A DNA stretch of 64,000 bases from Paenibacillus sp. FSL W8-0186 (GTDB lineage: Bacteria; Bacillota; Bacilli; Paenibacillales; Paenibacillaceae), in contig NZ_CP150207.1 of assembly GCF_037969765.1 (NCBI RefSeq), forward strand, positions 2,466,001-2,530,000, in the 5' to 3' direction. The translations under genes and the position numbers were made by a program. The notes below the pieces were generated by a model that was given only the letters and a program-made list of their open reading frames with translations, had not been told where the DNA came from and did not search any database. Shown piece by piece: positions 37,147-46,388 of the stretch. How positions within the stretch are numbered: position 1 is the stretch's first letter; each line of letters opens with the position of its first letter.

Positions 37147-37980
37147 ATGAAAAAATCGAGAATATGGTTTGCTACCGGTTTAGTGCTGCTTTTGTGCGGG
37201 GCATTGTTCGGAGCTTATCGGCTTTGGCATAGTACGCCCGCTATGGCGGAAAGAAGCGAGGAGCCGAAATCTTCCCTTCCCGTATTCAGCGAACAGGTGA
37301 TCCAGTATGGCGCCTTTGGAACAGATGTCTATGAGCTTCAAGGCCGGCTGGGTTTTCTAGGATTTTATCATGGCAAGCTCGATAGTTATTTTGGTCCTAA
37401 GACACTGGAATCCCTCAAATGGTTCCAGTCGGAGTTTGGCATGCCGGTTGACGGTCTGGCCGGACCGAAAACGAAGCTGAAGCTTTACAATGCCACGAAA
37501 GAATGGAAGCCGGGCATGGAGTATGCGACTGGCGAGACCGAAGCAAATAAAGGGGTAGAGAGTGCGCCCGAGCAGGCTGAAGGCAATACGTCGGCAGATT
37601 TATCTTCCGGTAACGCAATGGGACTGTCGGCCAATGACCTGAAAATCATGGCTAATGCGGTATACGGCGAAGCCCGCGGGGAACCTTTTGAGGGACAAGT
37701 CGCCGTGGCAGCAGTAATTCTGAACCGCGTGAAGTCGCCGAGCTTCCCCAATACGGTATCGGGCGTCATTTTCGAGCCGCTCGCCTTTACCGCGGTCGCT
37801 GATGGCCAAATCTGGCTTGAACCGAACGAGAGTGCAAAAAAAGCGGTACAGCAGGCACTGAATGGCTGGGATCCGACCGGCGGCTGCCTATATTACTTCA
37901 ACCCGGAGACAGCAACCTCGAAATGGATCTGGACCCGTCCTCAGGTTAAAACGATCGGTAAGCATATTTTCTGTATGTAA
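37147..37980 (+). CDS. sleB: Spore cortex-lytic enzyme SleB
   Basis: Lytic transglycosylase that degrades spore cortex during germination. The 277-residue protein has an N-terminal signal/anchor (residues about 6-34), a peptidoglycan-binding repeat domain (QYGAFGTDVYELQGRLGFLG.., about 52-118), a Glu/Ala/Ser linker, and a C-terminal hydrolase-2 domain (about 160-277) with NAVYGEARGEP carrying the catalytic Glu. The final CLYYFNPETATSKWIW..IGKHIFCM is typical. No ypeB follows it here; the next genes are the M16 pair. Regulated by the sigma-G promoter upstream, so expressed in the forespore. Confidence 0.94.
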   Translation: MKKSRIWFATGLVLLLCGALFGAYRLWHSTPAMAERSEEPKSSLPVFSEQVIQYGAFGTDVYELQGRLGFLGFYHGKLDSYFGPKTLESLKWFQSEFGMPVDGLAGPKTKLKLYNATKEWKPGMEYATGETEANKGVESAPEQAEGNTSADLSSGNAMGLSANDLKIMANAVYGEARGEPFEGQVAVAAVILNRVKSPSFPNTVSGVIFEPLAFTAVADGQIWLEPNESAKKAVQQALNGWDPTGGCLYYFNPETATSKWIWTRPQVKTIGKHIFCM

Positions 37981-37993
37981 ATAACATTTTGGC

Positions 37994-38030
37994 AGGAAGC
38001 AGCCGTTCATGGGATCGGGTTGCTTCTTTA
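37994..38030 (+). terminator. Terminator after sleB
   Basis: GGAAGCAGCC pairs with GGGTTGCTTC around a 12-base loop, followed by TTTA. The T tract is short. Confidence 0.6.
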
Positions 38031-38110
38031 CTTTGCCATAGTATAGAATGGAACTAAAATTATTGAGGTAAAATGTGACAAAGACAGTCTCTTGTAAAGG
38101 AGTTTTCATT

Positions 38111-39391
38111 TTGAATAAAACTGTATTTGAGCGGGGTAAAGCCGGCAACATTAGAATTCACGTTCTGTCGACGACCAGATTCAAAACATTTGCGGTATCG
38201 CTCTATGCGGGAATTCCGCTGCATGAGGATACAGTAACGACTACAGCGTTGACTCCGTTTGTGCTGCGGCGGGGCACGGCATCGTACCCGGAAACTATTC
38301 AATTTCGCGAGCAGCTTGAGCATTTGTACGGCGCCGGATTTGGCTTCGATGTATACAAGCGGGGGAATTATCAAATCGTTCAGTTCCGCATGGATACCAT
38401 TAATGATGAATTTGTATCCAGCGATGACTCCTTGCTGCGCAAAACCTTCTCTTTCCTTGGGGAGGCTGTAACGAAACCTATTACGGAGAACGGCGCATTC
38501 CGGGAATCCTATGTGAGCTCGGAGCGGGAGACGGTTCGCAAGAAGCTGGAGGCGATCATTAACGATAAAATACGTTATGCCGCTGAGCGCTGTATGGAGG
38601 AAATGTTCCAGAACGATCCTTATCGCCTGCATCCGCTCGGTCAGCGTAAAGACTTGGACCAAATCACAGCAAAGTCGCTGTATGCGGCATTTCAGCAATG
38701 GCTGCAGCAAGCGAACCTTGATCTATACGTTGTTGGCGATACGACCCTTGCCGAGGTGCAGGAGCTTGTAGAACTGCATTTCAACTGGGGACGTTCGGCC
38801 ATTCCGGAATACGTTCCCGCACAGAGCCATTGGACCGGTGACGATGTTCGCGTCGTGGAAGAAGTGCTTGACGTGAATCAAGGCAAGCTCAATATGGGTC
38901 TGAGCATCCCGGTTACTTATGGCGACGATCGCTATGCGGCAGCTTTGGTGTATAACGGAATTTTAGGCAGCTATCCGCATTCCAAGCTGTTCATTAATGT
39001 CCGCGAGAAGGAAAGCTTGGCTTATTACGCGGCATCAAGATTCGATGGGCATAAAGGCATCGTCTCGATTCAATCTGGTATCGAAATCGCGAATTACAAT
39101 AAAGCGTTAGAAATTATTAAAGCACAGCTGGCAAGCCTGCGCGAAGGGCAGATCAGCGAGCTTGAAATGTCGCAGACGAAGGCGATGATTCGCAATAGCC
39201 TGCTGGAAATGCAGGATTCCGCATTTGATTTGATTGCATATGATTTTAACCGGGTGTTGTCCAGCCGGGAGCGGCCGGCGGAGGAGCTCCTCCGGCAGAT
39301 CGAAGCGATTACGCCCGAGGATGTCGTTAGCGTAGCGAATTCGGTCAAGCTCGACACGATTTACTTTTTGACAGGGAAGAAGGGGGTGTAG
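38111..39391 (+). CDS. ymfF: M16-family peptidase-like protein, inactive type (YmfF)
   Basis: A 426-residue M16 homologue in which the zinc motif HxxEH is absent: the equivalent region is REQLEHLYGAGFGFDV. It probably forms a heterodimer with the active partner encoded next (ymfH), as in other M16B pairs. GLNG-type region near the C-terminal half: KLFINVREKESLAYYAAS. TTG 38111 is used, 8 bases after AAAGGAG; an upstream start at 38075 has no SD. A 3-base gap separates it from ymfH. Confidence 0.9.
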   Translation: MNKTVFERGKAGNIRIHVLSTTRFKTFAVSLYAGIPLHEDTVTTTALTPFVLRRGTASYPETIQFREQLEHLYGAGFGFDVYKRGNYQIVQFRMDTINDEFVSSDDSLLRKTFSFLGEAVTKPITENGAFRESYVSSERETVRKKLEAIINDKIRYAAERCMEEMFQNDPYRLHPLGQRKDLDQITAKSLYAAFQQWLQQANLDLYVVGDTTLAEVQELVELHFNWGRSAIPEYVPAQSHWTGDDVRVVEEVLDVNQGKLNMGLSIPVTYGDDRYAAALVYNGILGSYPHSKLFINVREKESLAYYAASRFDGHKGIVSIQSGIEIANYNKALEIIKAQLASLREGQISELEMSQTKAMIRNSLLEMQDSAFDLIAYDFNRVLSSRERPAEELLRQIEAITPEDVVSVANSVKLDTIYFLTGKKGV

Positions 39392-39394
39392 TGG

Positions 39395-40675
39395 ATGGAA
39401 GTCATCACGCATGAACGACTAAAAGAGACGGTGTACCGGGAGACGATGGACAATGGTTTGCAGGTGTATGTGCTTCCGAAGCCGGGATTCCAGAAAACGT
39501 ATGCCACCTTCTCTACCAAGTATGGCTCGATTGATAATCATTTCCGCGTGGAAGGAGAAGCCGAGACGAAGGTGCCCGACGGAATCGCCCATTTCCTGGA
39601 GCATAAGATGTTCGAGGAGCCAGAAGGCGATATTTTTGCCAAATTCGCTTCTTTAGGCGCCTCTGCGAACGCCTTTACCAGCTTTGAGCAGACCGTATAT
39701 TTGTTCTCTGCGACCGAGAACGTCATGGAGAATATTGAGACGCTCGTCAATTTTGTGCAAAATCCTTATTTCACGGACCAGAACGTGGAGAAGGAGAAGG
39801 GCATCATCGGCCAGGAAATCGGCATGTACCAGGACAATCCGGATTGGCGCGTATATTTTGGTTTGATCGAGGCTATGTACGCCGTACATCCCGTGCATAT
39901 CGATATTGCCGGGACGGTGGAGTCCATCGGCACGATTACCAAAGAGACGCTTTATAAGTGCTATGACGCTTTTTACCATCCAAGCAATATGCTTCTGTTC
40001 GTAGTGGGCGGTGTCGATCCGGAGGAAGTGTTCTCGCTGGTACGGAGCAACCAGGCTAAGAAGAGCTATTCGCCGCAAGGAGAAATTCAACGGTTGTTCG
40101 ATCCGGAACCGAACGAAGTTCACGAGAAGCGCAAGGTGATCAAACTTCCGGTTTCACTACCGAAATGCCTTTTTGGGTTTAAAGAGACGAATATTGGAAT
40201 TAAGGGCGAAGCTCTGCTTCGCCGGGATCTTGCGCTTAAGCTGGCCTTGGATCTGCTAATCGGTTCCAGCACGAAGCTGTACCAGAAGCTGTATGACATG
40301 GATCTGATTTCGGATAGCTTTGGCCACGAATTCAACAGCAACCCGAATTATGCTTTCTCCGCGATTGGCGGAGACACAAAGGACCCGGACCGTCTGCTGG
40401 AGATCTTTACGGAGGAAGCGAAGTCGATACTCGCCTCGGGGTTCCAGAGCGACGATTTTGAGCGCGCACGCAAGAAAAAAATCGGCGGTTATTTGCGGAT
40501 GCTGAACTCCCCCGAAAATATCGCCCACGAGTTTACACGTTACCGCTTCCGGGGCGGAGATCTGTTCTCCGTATTGCCGATATATGAATCTTTGACCTTG
40601 GAAGAGGTGAATAACCGGCTGCGCGAGCATATGGACTGGAACCAACTGGCCGTATCGCTTGTCGTTAGTCCATAA
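39395..40675 (+). CDS. ymfH: M16-family zinc peptidase (YmfH)
   Basis: A 426-residue zinc protease with intact HFLEHKMFEEPEGDIF (HxxEH, about residues 65-69) and the distal Glu in the NVEKEKGIIGQEIGMYQD helix. It is the active member of the YmfF/YmfH pair; substrates are unknown. ATG 39395 follows the ymfF TAG by 3 bases, with the GGGGGTG SD inside the ymfF end. Confidence 0.93.
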   Translation: MEVITHERLKETVYRETMDNGLQVYVLPKPGFQKTYATFSTKYGSIDNHFRVEGEAETKVPDGIAHFLEHKMFEEPEGDIFAKFASLGASANAFTSFEQTVYLFSATENVMENIETLVNFVQNPYFTDQNVEKEKGIIGQEIGMYQDNPDWRVYFGLIEAMYAVHPVHIDIAGTVESIGTITKETLYKCYDAFYHPSNMLLFVVGGVDPEEVFSLVRSNQAKKSYSPQGEIQRLFDPEPNEVHEKRKVIKLPVSLPKCLFGFKETNIGIKGEALLRRDLALKLALDLLIGSSTKLYQKLYDMDLISDSFGHEFNSNPNYAFSAIGGDTKDPDRLLEIFTEEAKSILASGFQSDDFERARKKKIGGYLRMLNSPENIAHEFTRYRFRGGDLFSVLPIYESLTLEEVNNRLREHMDWNQLAVSLVVSP

Positions 40676-40678
40676 GAC

Positions 40679-41446
40679 ATGAACAGCTATCATGGGACAG
40701 ATAAAAGCATTGGGGAAATGACGGTGCTGATTACGGGGGCGAGCCGTGGCATTGGTGCCCAGATCGCCCTTCGTTTTGCCGCGGTCGGAATGAATATTGT
40801 CATTCATTATAGGAAATCACATGAAGCCGCTAATGAAGTGGCCAGAAAGTGCCTGGAAGTCGGTGCAAATGTATGTACCGTTTATGCGGATCTTGGAAGC
40901 CGGGAAGAGATTTACCGGATGAAGGAGAAGCTGGAGAGCCGGGGCCTTAAGCCGGATATTCTGGTGAACAATGCGGGGATTTCCCACTACGCTCTGCTGT
41001 CGGATGTATCGGAAGAGCAGTGGGATGAAGTGATGAACATCAATTTGAAAAGCGTGTTTCTGTGCAGTCAGGCATTTATGCCCTACATGATTAACCAACG
41101 GTTTGGCCGCATTATCAACGTTTCCTCTGTCTGGGGAATTTCCGGGGGAGCTTGCGAAGCCGTATATTCGGCGGCTAAGGGAGGCGTAAACGCCTTTACG
41201 AAGGCTCTTGCTAAAGAGCTGGCACCTTCCGGCGTTACGGTCAATGCAGTAGCTCCAGGAGCCGTTAAAACGGACATGATGGAACGGTTCGGTGCAGAGG
41301 AGATCCGTATGCTGGAAGAGGAGATTCCTGCAGGAAGACTGGCTTCGCCCGAGGAAATCGCTTCGCTGGTGTATTTCCTTGCGCTGCCTGAATCCGGCTA
41401 TATTACGGGACAGATCATTAGCCCCAATGGCGGCTGGCTGACCTGA
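40679..41446 (+). CDS. ymfI: SDR-family oxidoreductase (YmfI)
   Basis: Short-chain dehydrogenase/reductase with the NAD(P)-binding motif TGASRGIG, NNAG, the Ser of NVSSVWGIS, the catalytic YSAAK and the APGAVKTDM loop. Closest in pattern to 3-oxoacyl-ACP reductase-like YmfI, which sits after ymfH in B. subtilis; the true substrate is unknown. ATG 40679 gives 255 residues but has no SD. ATG 40718 (GGGG 4 bases upstream), starting MTVLITGAS, is an equally likely start giving 242 residues. Confidence 0.9.
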   Translation: MNSYHGTDKSIGEMTVLITGASRGIGAQIALRFAAVGMNIVIHYRKSHEAANEVARKCLEVGANVCTVYADLGSREEIYRMKEKLESRGLKPDILVNNAGISHYALLSDVSEEQWDEVMNINLKSVFLCSQAFMPYMINQRFGRIINVSSVWGISGGACEAVYSAAKGGVNAFTKALAKELAPSGVTVNAVAPGAVKTDMMERFGAEEIRMLEEEIPAGRLASPEEIASLVYFLALPESGYITGQIISPNGGWLT

Positions 41447-41590
41447 TGCCGGGCTTCAAGCTAAATTCTACTGTTAAGGCAAGGAATGGCGCAGCTGTTT
41501 CGCCTGATTCCACGTATAAATAAGCCGAATAAATCGCATATTACGACTGTTGATTTTAAATCTCACGTTCAACCGAAGGAGGATTTAAAC

Positions 41591-41845
41591 ATGTCAACAG
41601 TACTCAAAAATTTCGATACCTGGAAACAATTTTTGGGTGAACGCGTCAAACATGCGGAAAGATCGGGCCTCAGCGAGGAAACGATCTCTCACCTTGCCTA
41701 CGAGATCGGCAGCTTCCTGGATGAAAAGGTCGATCCGCAAAACGCTTCTAACCGGGCCCTGAAAGAGCTGTGGGATGTCGGAAATGAAGAAGAGCGTAAG
41801 ACCATTGCCCGGCTGATGGTGAAATTGGCTAAGGAAAACGCATAG
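41591..41845 (+). CDS. ymfJ: DUF3243 protein (YmfJ)
   Basis: An 84-residue soluble protein, starting MSTVLKNFDTWKQFLGERV, with the DUF3243 features FLDEKVDPQNASNRALKELWDVG. ATG 41591 is preceded by AAGGAGG with a 7-base spacer. The longer frame back to 41486 has no SD and is not supported. It follows ymfI, matching the B. subtilis order ymfF-H-I-J. Function unknown. Confidence 0.9.
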   Translation: MSTVLKNFDTWKQFLGERVKHAERSGLSEETISHLAYEIGSFLDEKVDPQNASNRALKELWDVGNEEERKTIARLMVKLAKENA

Positions 41846-41857
41846 TTTGCGAAAGGC

Positions 41858-41884
41858 AAAGCTCCCTGTTATGGGGAGCTTTTC
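41858..41884 (+). terminator. Terminator after ymfJ
   Basis: AAAGCTCCC pairs with GGGGAGCTTT around TGTTAT, followed by TTC. Confidence 0.8.
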
Positions 41885-42273
41885 TACCATTTTATACAGG
41901 TGCTTGCCTTTCGAAAATATTTTATATATCATAAAACACGTATTGTTCTTGTTCGCTTTCATTCTGCAAACTTTTCACTTCTCTGTCAATGAATGCAGGA
42001 ATAATGGCCTATATTGTCGAATTAGTGTTGTATGAAGGGATTTTGACAATGAAGTACATATATTTGTAGGTCTTTTTGAGTACGACGATTAAAGATGGCG
42101 TTACTGGTCGTCTTTTTTTGGTGAAATAGTACACATGAATAATGACCGGCCGTGAAGCGTAACAATTGTACCGGGAAATACGTTATTTAATTCGGAAGGC
42201 TACTTTCATTTCAAATTGTATTTTTAAATTTAAAATATAATTCTATTTCAATTATTTGCAGGAGGTGATGGAC
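41885..42273 (+). other. AT-rich non-coding gap before rodZ
   Basis: No credible gene. A weak hairpin with T7 (GACGA/TCGTC, 42084-42118) may be a terminator, and TATAAT at 42236-42241 is a possible -10 for rodZ with a poor -35. A 62-codon plus-strand frame at 41847 starts inside the ymfJ terminator without an SD and is dismissed. Confidence 0.45.
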
Positions 42274-43281
42274 GTGTCGAATTTGGGCCAGCAATTGAAG
42301 GAAGCCCGCCTTGCCAGAGGCTTGTCACTGGATGATGTGCAGGATATGACAAAAATTCGCAAAAGATACTTAGAAGCCATCGAAGCGGGAGATTATAAGG
42401 TGTTGCCAGGGAGTTTTTATGTGCGGGCCTTTATAAAGACATACGCTGAAACGGTTGGAGTAAATGCGGATGAACTGCTGAACGAGCATCGTCAGGACGT
42501 GCCTGCTCCTCAGGTGGAGCAGACGATGGAGCCCGTGCTGCAGAAGCGCCGCAGCAGACAAACGTCCGAGCGCAATTCGAAATGGATGTCTACGGCGCTG
42601 ATGTGGTCTTTTGCTATTCTGATTTTGATCGTCATTTATATGTATTTTGCAGTCTGGGGCAAGAATCCGGCTGCGGACAGGAACAATGAGACCGATCCGA
42701 CGAAATTGACCCAATCGGAGAATCCCTCGAAGCAAGGCGACAAAGGCCAGAACGGAGCTTCTAACGGGGATTCGCAGGGAGCTAATGATGCTAACCAGCC
42801 GGACGGCAGTAATGCCCATGCCGGTACGGACGGAAACCAGACGGATACTAGCACGCCAGACGGTGCGGAGAACGGTAGCGGTTTGAATAGCGGCGCGGGT
42901 ACAGAATCGAGTGGGGACGTTGTGGTTCAGCCGGACGGCAAAAGCGGAAGCACGACGAATTTCAAAGTCATTAATCCTGGCGGGCAGCCGGTGCAGGTCG
43001 TGATCAATGCAACCGGCAAGAGCTGGGTCGAGGTGTACAAAGGCGGCAGAGATGGCGAGAAGCTGTATTTTGACAATACGTCGGATGGGGATGTGCTCAC
43101 TTATGAGTTAGGTCCTGAGGGGATGTATATCAAATCGGGAGCTTCTTCGTACACGAAAATAACCGTTGCAGGCCAGGTCGTGGAGGACGGCAAAAATACT
43201 TCCAAGATCCAGCTCAACATGGACACAACCGGTGACGGAGCGGGGGCCGGCCTAGACAGCACAGATACAGACACGGAATAA
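42274..43281 (+). CDS. rodZ: RodZ-like cytoskeletal/cell-shape protein (YmfM)
   Basis: A 335-residue bitopic protein. Residues 1-75 form the HTH-type domain (GQQLKEARLARGLSLDDVQ.., YVRAFIKTYAE) that contacts MreB in other bacteria. A single membrane helix lies at about residues 108-128. Then comes a Gly/Asn/Asp/Ser-rich linker (about 135-225) and a C-terminal beta-domain (DUF4115-like; TTNFKVINPGGQPVQVVI onward). GTG 42274 is used, 5 bases after GGAGGTGA; an ATG at 42268 is too close to the SD. Ends in a Gly/Asp/Thr-rich tail. Confidence 0.9.
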   Translation: MSNLGQQLKEARLARGLSLDDVQDMTKIRKRYLEAIEAGDYKVLPGSFYVRAFIKTYAETVGVNADELLNEHRQDVPAPQVEQTMEPVLQKRRSRQTSERNSKWMSTALMWSFAILILIVIYMYFAVWGKNPAADRNNETDPTKLTQSENPSKQGDKGQNGASNGDSQGANDANQPDGSNAHAGTDGNQTDTSTPDGAENGSGLNSGAGTESSGDVVVQPDGKSGSTTNFKVINPGGQPVQVVINATGKSWVEVYKGGRDGEKLYFDNTSDGDVLTYELGPEGMYIKSGASSYTKITVAGQVVEDGKNTSKIQLNMDTTGDGAGAGLDSTDTDTE

Positions 43282-43358
43282 CCGCGCCATGCATCGGGCA
43301 GAATAGTCTTCTATGCCTGCTGTTACCAGCAGGCATTTGCAAGCTATTTTCATGTGAG

Positions 43359-43580
43359 GTGTGCATTGGCCTGGCTGGCTGGATCGCGCCGGGTTTAGGC
43401 ATTATCGTTTCGCTTTTTGGCTATTATCTGATGCCGAGCGCATGGAGGTACGGTTTATTTGGCTTTGGAACCGCCCATATGCTGCTCGGCATTTTGGATA
43501 TGTTCAGGGATCCTCATCGCCGGGTGAAATCGAGTGAATCAAAAGGACAAATATATCCCCAATCGTTCTTCGGGCTTTAA
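43359..43580 (+). CDS. Hypothetical small membrane protein
   Basis: A 73-codon frame beginning at GTG 43359, predicted to have two hydrophobic segments ([19 protein letters not shown] and [19 protein letters not shown]) and a polar tail. The SD is poor (TGAGGTGTG overlaps the start). Hydrophobic pattern with charged tail suggests a real membrane protein rather than noise, but no family was recognised. The stop shares one base region with the frame leading into yajQ; no function can be inferred. Confidence 0.5.
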   Translation: MCIGLAGWIAPGLGIIVSLFGYYLMPSAWRYGLFGFGTAHMLLGILDMFRDPHRRVKSSESKGQIYPQSFFGL

Positions 43581-43656
43581 TGTTCGAGGAGCGTTTTGGT
43601 GCGAAAACATATATTATGATGTTGGTTGGCGGCAGCTGGTGCTGCTATTCGCAAGG

Positions 43657-43686
43657 TTGGACTTTGCCCATGGGATTACATATAAT
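43657..43686 (+). promoter_or_regulatory. Candidate promoter of yajQ
   Basis: TTGGAC (43657-43662) and TATAAT (43681-43686), spacer 18, 38 bases before the yajQ start. Confidence 0.6.
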
Positions 43687-43723
43687 TAATAAATATAAGC
43701 AAATTAGGAAAGGACGGAGAGTT

Positions 43724-44215
43724 ATGGCTTCTGAAAGTTCATTTGATATCGTCTCCAAAATGGACATGCAGGAACTTACGAATGCGATCGATCAGACGGA
43801 GCGGGAAATTGCAAACCGTTTCGACTTCAAAGGGAGCAAAAGCGAGCTTAAAGTCGAGAAGGATGAACTGGTGATCGTGTCAGACGACGAGTACAAGCTT
43901 GGAGCTGTCATCGATATTTTGCAGTCAAAAATGATCAAGAGAGGATTGCCGATCAAAAACCTGGACTACGGCAAGGTGGAGCCGGCTTCGCTTGGAACCG
44001 TTCGTCAGCGCATAAAGCTGAAGCAGGGTATCGATTCGGAGAACGCGAAGAAAATCAATGTTATGATCCGCGACTCCAAACTGAAGGTGAAGAGCCAAAT
44101 TCAAGGCGACCAAATCCGTGTTACCGGCAAAAGCAAAGATGATTTGCAGCAGGTCATGCAAATGCTTCGCAAGGGCGATCTTTCGGTGGATTTGCAATTT
44201 ACCAACTTCAAATAG
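43724..44215 (+). CDS. yajQ: YajQ family nucleotide-binding protein
   Basis: A 163-residue protein, the exact family length, starting [22 protein letters not shown], with two ferredoxin-like domains. [19 protein letters not shown] and [32 protein letters not shown] are diagnostic segments of the family. Members bind RNA or c-di-GMP in other bacteria; the role here is not known. ATG 43724 is preceded by AGGAAAGGACGGAGA. The open frame back to 43580 includes the promoter and is not coding. Confidence 0.95.
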   Translation: MASESSFDIVSKMDMQELTNAIDQTEREIANRFDFKGSKSELKVEKDELVIVSDDEYKLGAVIDILQSKMIKRGLPIKNLDYGKVEPASLGTVRQRIKLKQGIDSENAKKINVMIRDSKLKVKSQIQGDQIRVTGKSKDDLQQVMQMLRKGDLSVDLQFTNFK

Positions 44216-44227
44216 TAACGAAAAAGT

Positions 44228-44266
44228 GGTCTTTTGCTGCGCGGGCTCGCGCGGTGAGAGACCTTT
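44228..44266 (+). terminator. Probable terminator after yajQ
   Basis: GGTCT/AGACC encloses an inner GCGCG/CGCGC hairpin, followed by TTT. The T tract is weak. Confidence 0.5.
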
Positions 44267-44274
44267 ACACGTTT

Positions 44275-44304
44275 TTGACATGGTATGTTCGTAAAGCTTA
44301 TACT
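44275..44304 (+). promoter_or_regulatory. Sigma-A promoter of rimO-pgsA
   Basis: Perfect TTGACA (44275-44280), 18-base spacer, TATACT (44299-44304). Confidence 0.8.
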
Positions 44305-44353
44305 TGTAGGGAAAAATGGGTATATCGGTTAATTTCAATGGGGGATACTGCAT

Positions 44354-45682
44354 ATGACTGAAAAAGTGAAAATCGTAACGCTCGGTTGTGAGAAAAATTT
44401 GGTTGATTCGGAAATTATGTCAGGCCTGATCGATCAACGGGGCTACCGCCTTGTAGAGGACCGGGAAGAGGCCACGGTCATTATCGTAAATACGTGCGGG
44501 TTTATTGACGCTGCCAAGGAGGAATCCGTGAATACGATTCTGGATTTGGCGGATTTGAAGGAGACGGGGAAGCTGAAGGCGCTTATCGTGTCCGGCTGCT
44601 TGACGCAGCGCTATAAGCAGGCCTTAATGGAGGAAATGCCGGAGATCGATGGTATCGTCGGAACCGGGGATTTTTATAATATCAATCAGATTGTTGATGA
44701 AGCGCTCAAGGGCAAAAAACCGGTTCAAGTCGGGAATCCGGTGTTTAATTATGAAGAGGTACTCCCTCGTAAAGTATCGACGGCCAAGTATACTACATAT
44801 GTAAAAATTGCCGAGGGCTGCGATAACAATTGTACGTTTTGCAGCATTCCAATCATGAGGGGGAACTTCCGCAGCCGTTCGATCGAATCGATCATCGCAG
44901 AGGTTGAGCTAATGGCTTCGCAAGGGGTGAAGGAAATTAGCTTGATCGCCCAGGATTCCACTAATTACGGAACCGACCTCTATGGGGAATATAAGCTGGC
45001 CGAGCTGATGAATAGGGTTACGGAGGTTGAAGGCATTGAGTGGGTCCGGCTCCATTATGCTTATCCAGGCTTCTTTACCGACGAGTTAATCGAAATGATT
45101 GCGACGAATCCTAAAATTTGCAAATACATCGATATGCCGCTGCAGCATAGTGAAGATGCGGTCCTCAAACGGATGCGCCGTCCGGGACGCAATCGCGACA
45201 TCCGCGAGCTGGTCGCAAAAATTCGTTCCCGTATTCCGAATGTTTCGCTGCGCACTTCCCTGATTGTTGGGTTTCCGGGCGAAACGGAGGAGGATTTTGA
45301 AAGATTATGCGATTTTGTACGGGAAATCAAATTTGACCGGCTGGGCGTATTTACTTATTCCAAAGAGGAGGATACTCCTGCCTCAAGGCTGCCGGATCAG
45401 GTGGAGGAAGAGGTTAAAGAGTGGCGCGCCAACACGCTGATGGAGATTCAGCGCGAGGTTTCTAACCAAAATGCCGGCAAATTTGTCGGACAGGTTCTGG
45501 ATGTGCTGGTTGAACGGTATGACGGCCGCAGTGACGTCTATATCGGGCGTTCACAGTATGATGCGCCGGAAATCGACGGTGAAGTATACGTTACGAATTG
45601 TCCTGTTGGCATTGGAGAAATCGCCAAGGTACGAATTACGCATGCTTATGAATACGACATGTCCGGGGAGGGTGTCCTTTGA
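44354..45682 (+). CDS. rimO: Ribosomal protein S12 methylthiotransferase RimO
   Basis: Radical-SAM methylthiotransferase that modifies an Asp of S12. Domains: N-terminal UPF0004 (TLGCEKNLVDSEIMSGL; VNTCGFIDAAKEES) with three cluster Cys, the radical-SAM core with CDNNCTFC (about residues 156-163), and a C-terminal TRAM domain. IAQDSTNYGTDLYG supports RimO rather than MiaB. 442 residues. Together with miaB at 61.3 kb the window carries both family members. ATG 44354 has a GGGGGAT SD. Ends in a TTGA overlap with pgsA. Confidence 0.95.
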   Translation: MTEKVKIVTLGCEKNLVDSEIMSGLIDQRGYRLVEDREEATVIIVNTCGFIDAAKEESVNTILDLADLKETGKLKALIVSGCLTQRYKQALMEEMPEIDGIVGTGDFYNINQIVDEALKGKKPVQVGNPVFNYEEVLPRKVSTAKYTTYVKIAEGCDNNCTFCSIPIMRGNFRSRSIESIIAEVELMASQGVKEISLIAQDSTNYGTDLYGEYKLAELMNRVTEVEGIEWVRLHYAYPGFFTDELIEMIATNPKICKYIDMPLQHSEDAVLKRMRRPGRNRDIRELVAKIRSRIPNVSLRTSLIVGFPGETEEDFERLCDFVREIKFDRLGVFTYSKEEDTPASRLPDQVEEEVKEWRANTLMEIQREVSNQNAGKFVGQVLDVLVERYDGRSDVYIGRSQYDAPEIDGEVYVTNCPVGIGEIAKVRITHAYEYDMSGEGVL

Positions 45683-46266
45683 ACTTACCCAATCGCATAA
45701 CCATTGCCCGAATTTTTATGATCCCGGTCATGCTGGTCTTCTTGCTGGTTGACTTCGAGTGGTGGTCTTATGAACTGTCGCTTGGCAGTTATACGCTGCC
45801 GGTAAACCAGTTGATTGGGGCAATATTGTTTATTGTAGCTGCCAGTACGGACGGAATTGATGGATATATTGCCCGCAAGCATAATTTAGTGACTAACCTC
45901 GGCAAGCTGCTTGATCCTCTGGCAGATAAACTGCTGGTGGCCGCAGTGCTGGTAGCGCTGGTTGCGATGGGTGAAATCCAAGCCATCATTGCAATCGTCA
46001 TCATCAGCCGAGAGTTTGCCGTAACAGGACTACGGGAAATCGCATTGCTGGAAGGTTCGGTTATTGCCGCCAGCAAGTGGGGGAAAGCGAAGACCATCGC
46101 TCAGATAATTGCGATATCCGTTCTTCTCCTAAATAATTTTCCGTTTGAGTGGATCCGTTTTCCCTTTGATGAAATTGCGATTTGGGTTGCTACGCTGATT
46201 ACGATTTATTCGGGCATCGACTATTTTGTGAAGAACAAAAGTTTGCTTTCATTCTCTAAAAGCTGA
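45679..46266 (+). CDS. pgsA: CDP-diacylglycerol--glycerol-3-phosphate 3-phosphatidyltransferase
   Basis: Makes phosphatidylglycerol phosphate, the committed step to phosphatidylglycerol. Integral membrane enzyme of 195 residues with about five hydrophobic segments. The CDP-alcohol phosphotransferase motif DGYIARKHNLVTNLGKLLDP plus LADK contains all expected Asp residues. TTG 45679 overlaps the rimO stop by 4 bases and is preceded by GGGGAGGGTG. Confidence 0.96.
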   Translation: MNLPNRITIARIFMIPVMLVFLLVDFEWWSYELSLGSYTLPVNQLIGAILFIVAASTDGIDGYIARKHNLVTNLGKLLDPLADKLLVAAVLVALVAMGEIQAIIAIVIISREFAVTGLREIALLEGSVIAASKWGKAKTIAQIIAISVLLLNNFPFEWIRFPFDEIAIWVATLITIYSGIDYFVKNKSLLSFSKS

Positions 46267-46388
46267 TTAGGTGACGGATTGCATAAATGAAACAACCTTT
46301 TGCTATTCAGCCATAACTATTACGATTGATGAAGTGAAAGAGATGAGAATGCCTTTATTTTGCTGGTGGAAGGAGACGTGGGAGAGAG

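Noticed and set aside
41847..42035. Short frame after ymfJ
   Set aside because: Begins inside the ymfJ terminator without an SD and matches no family.
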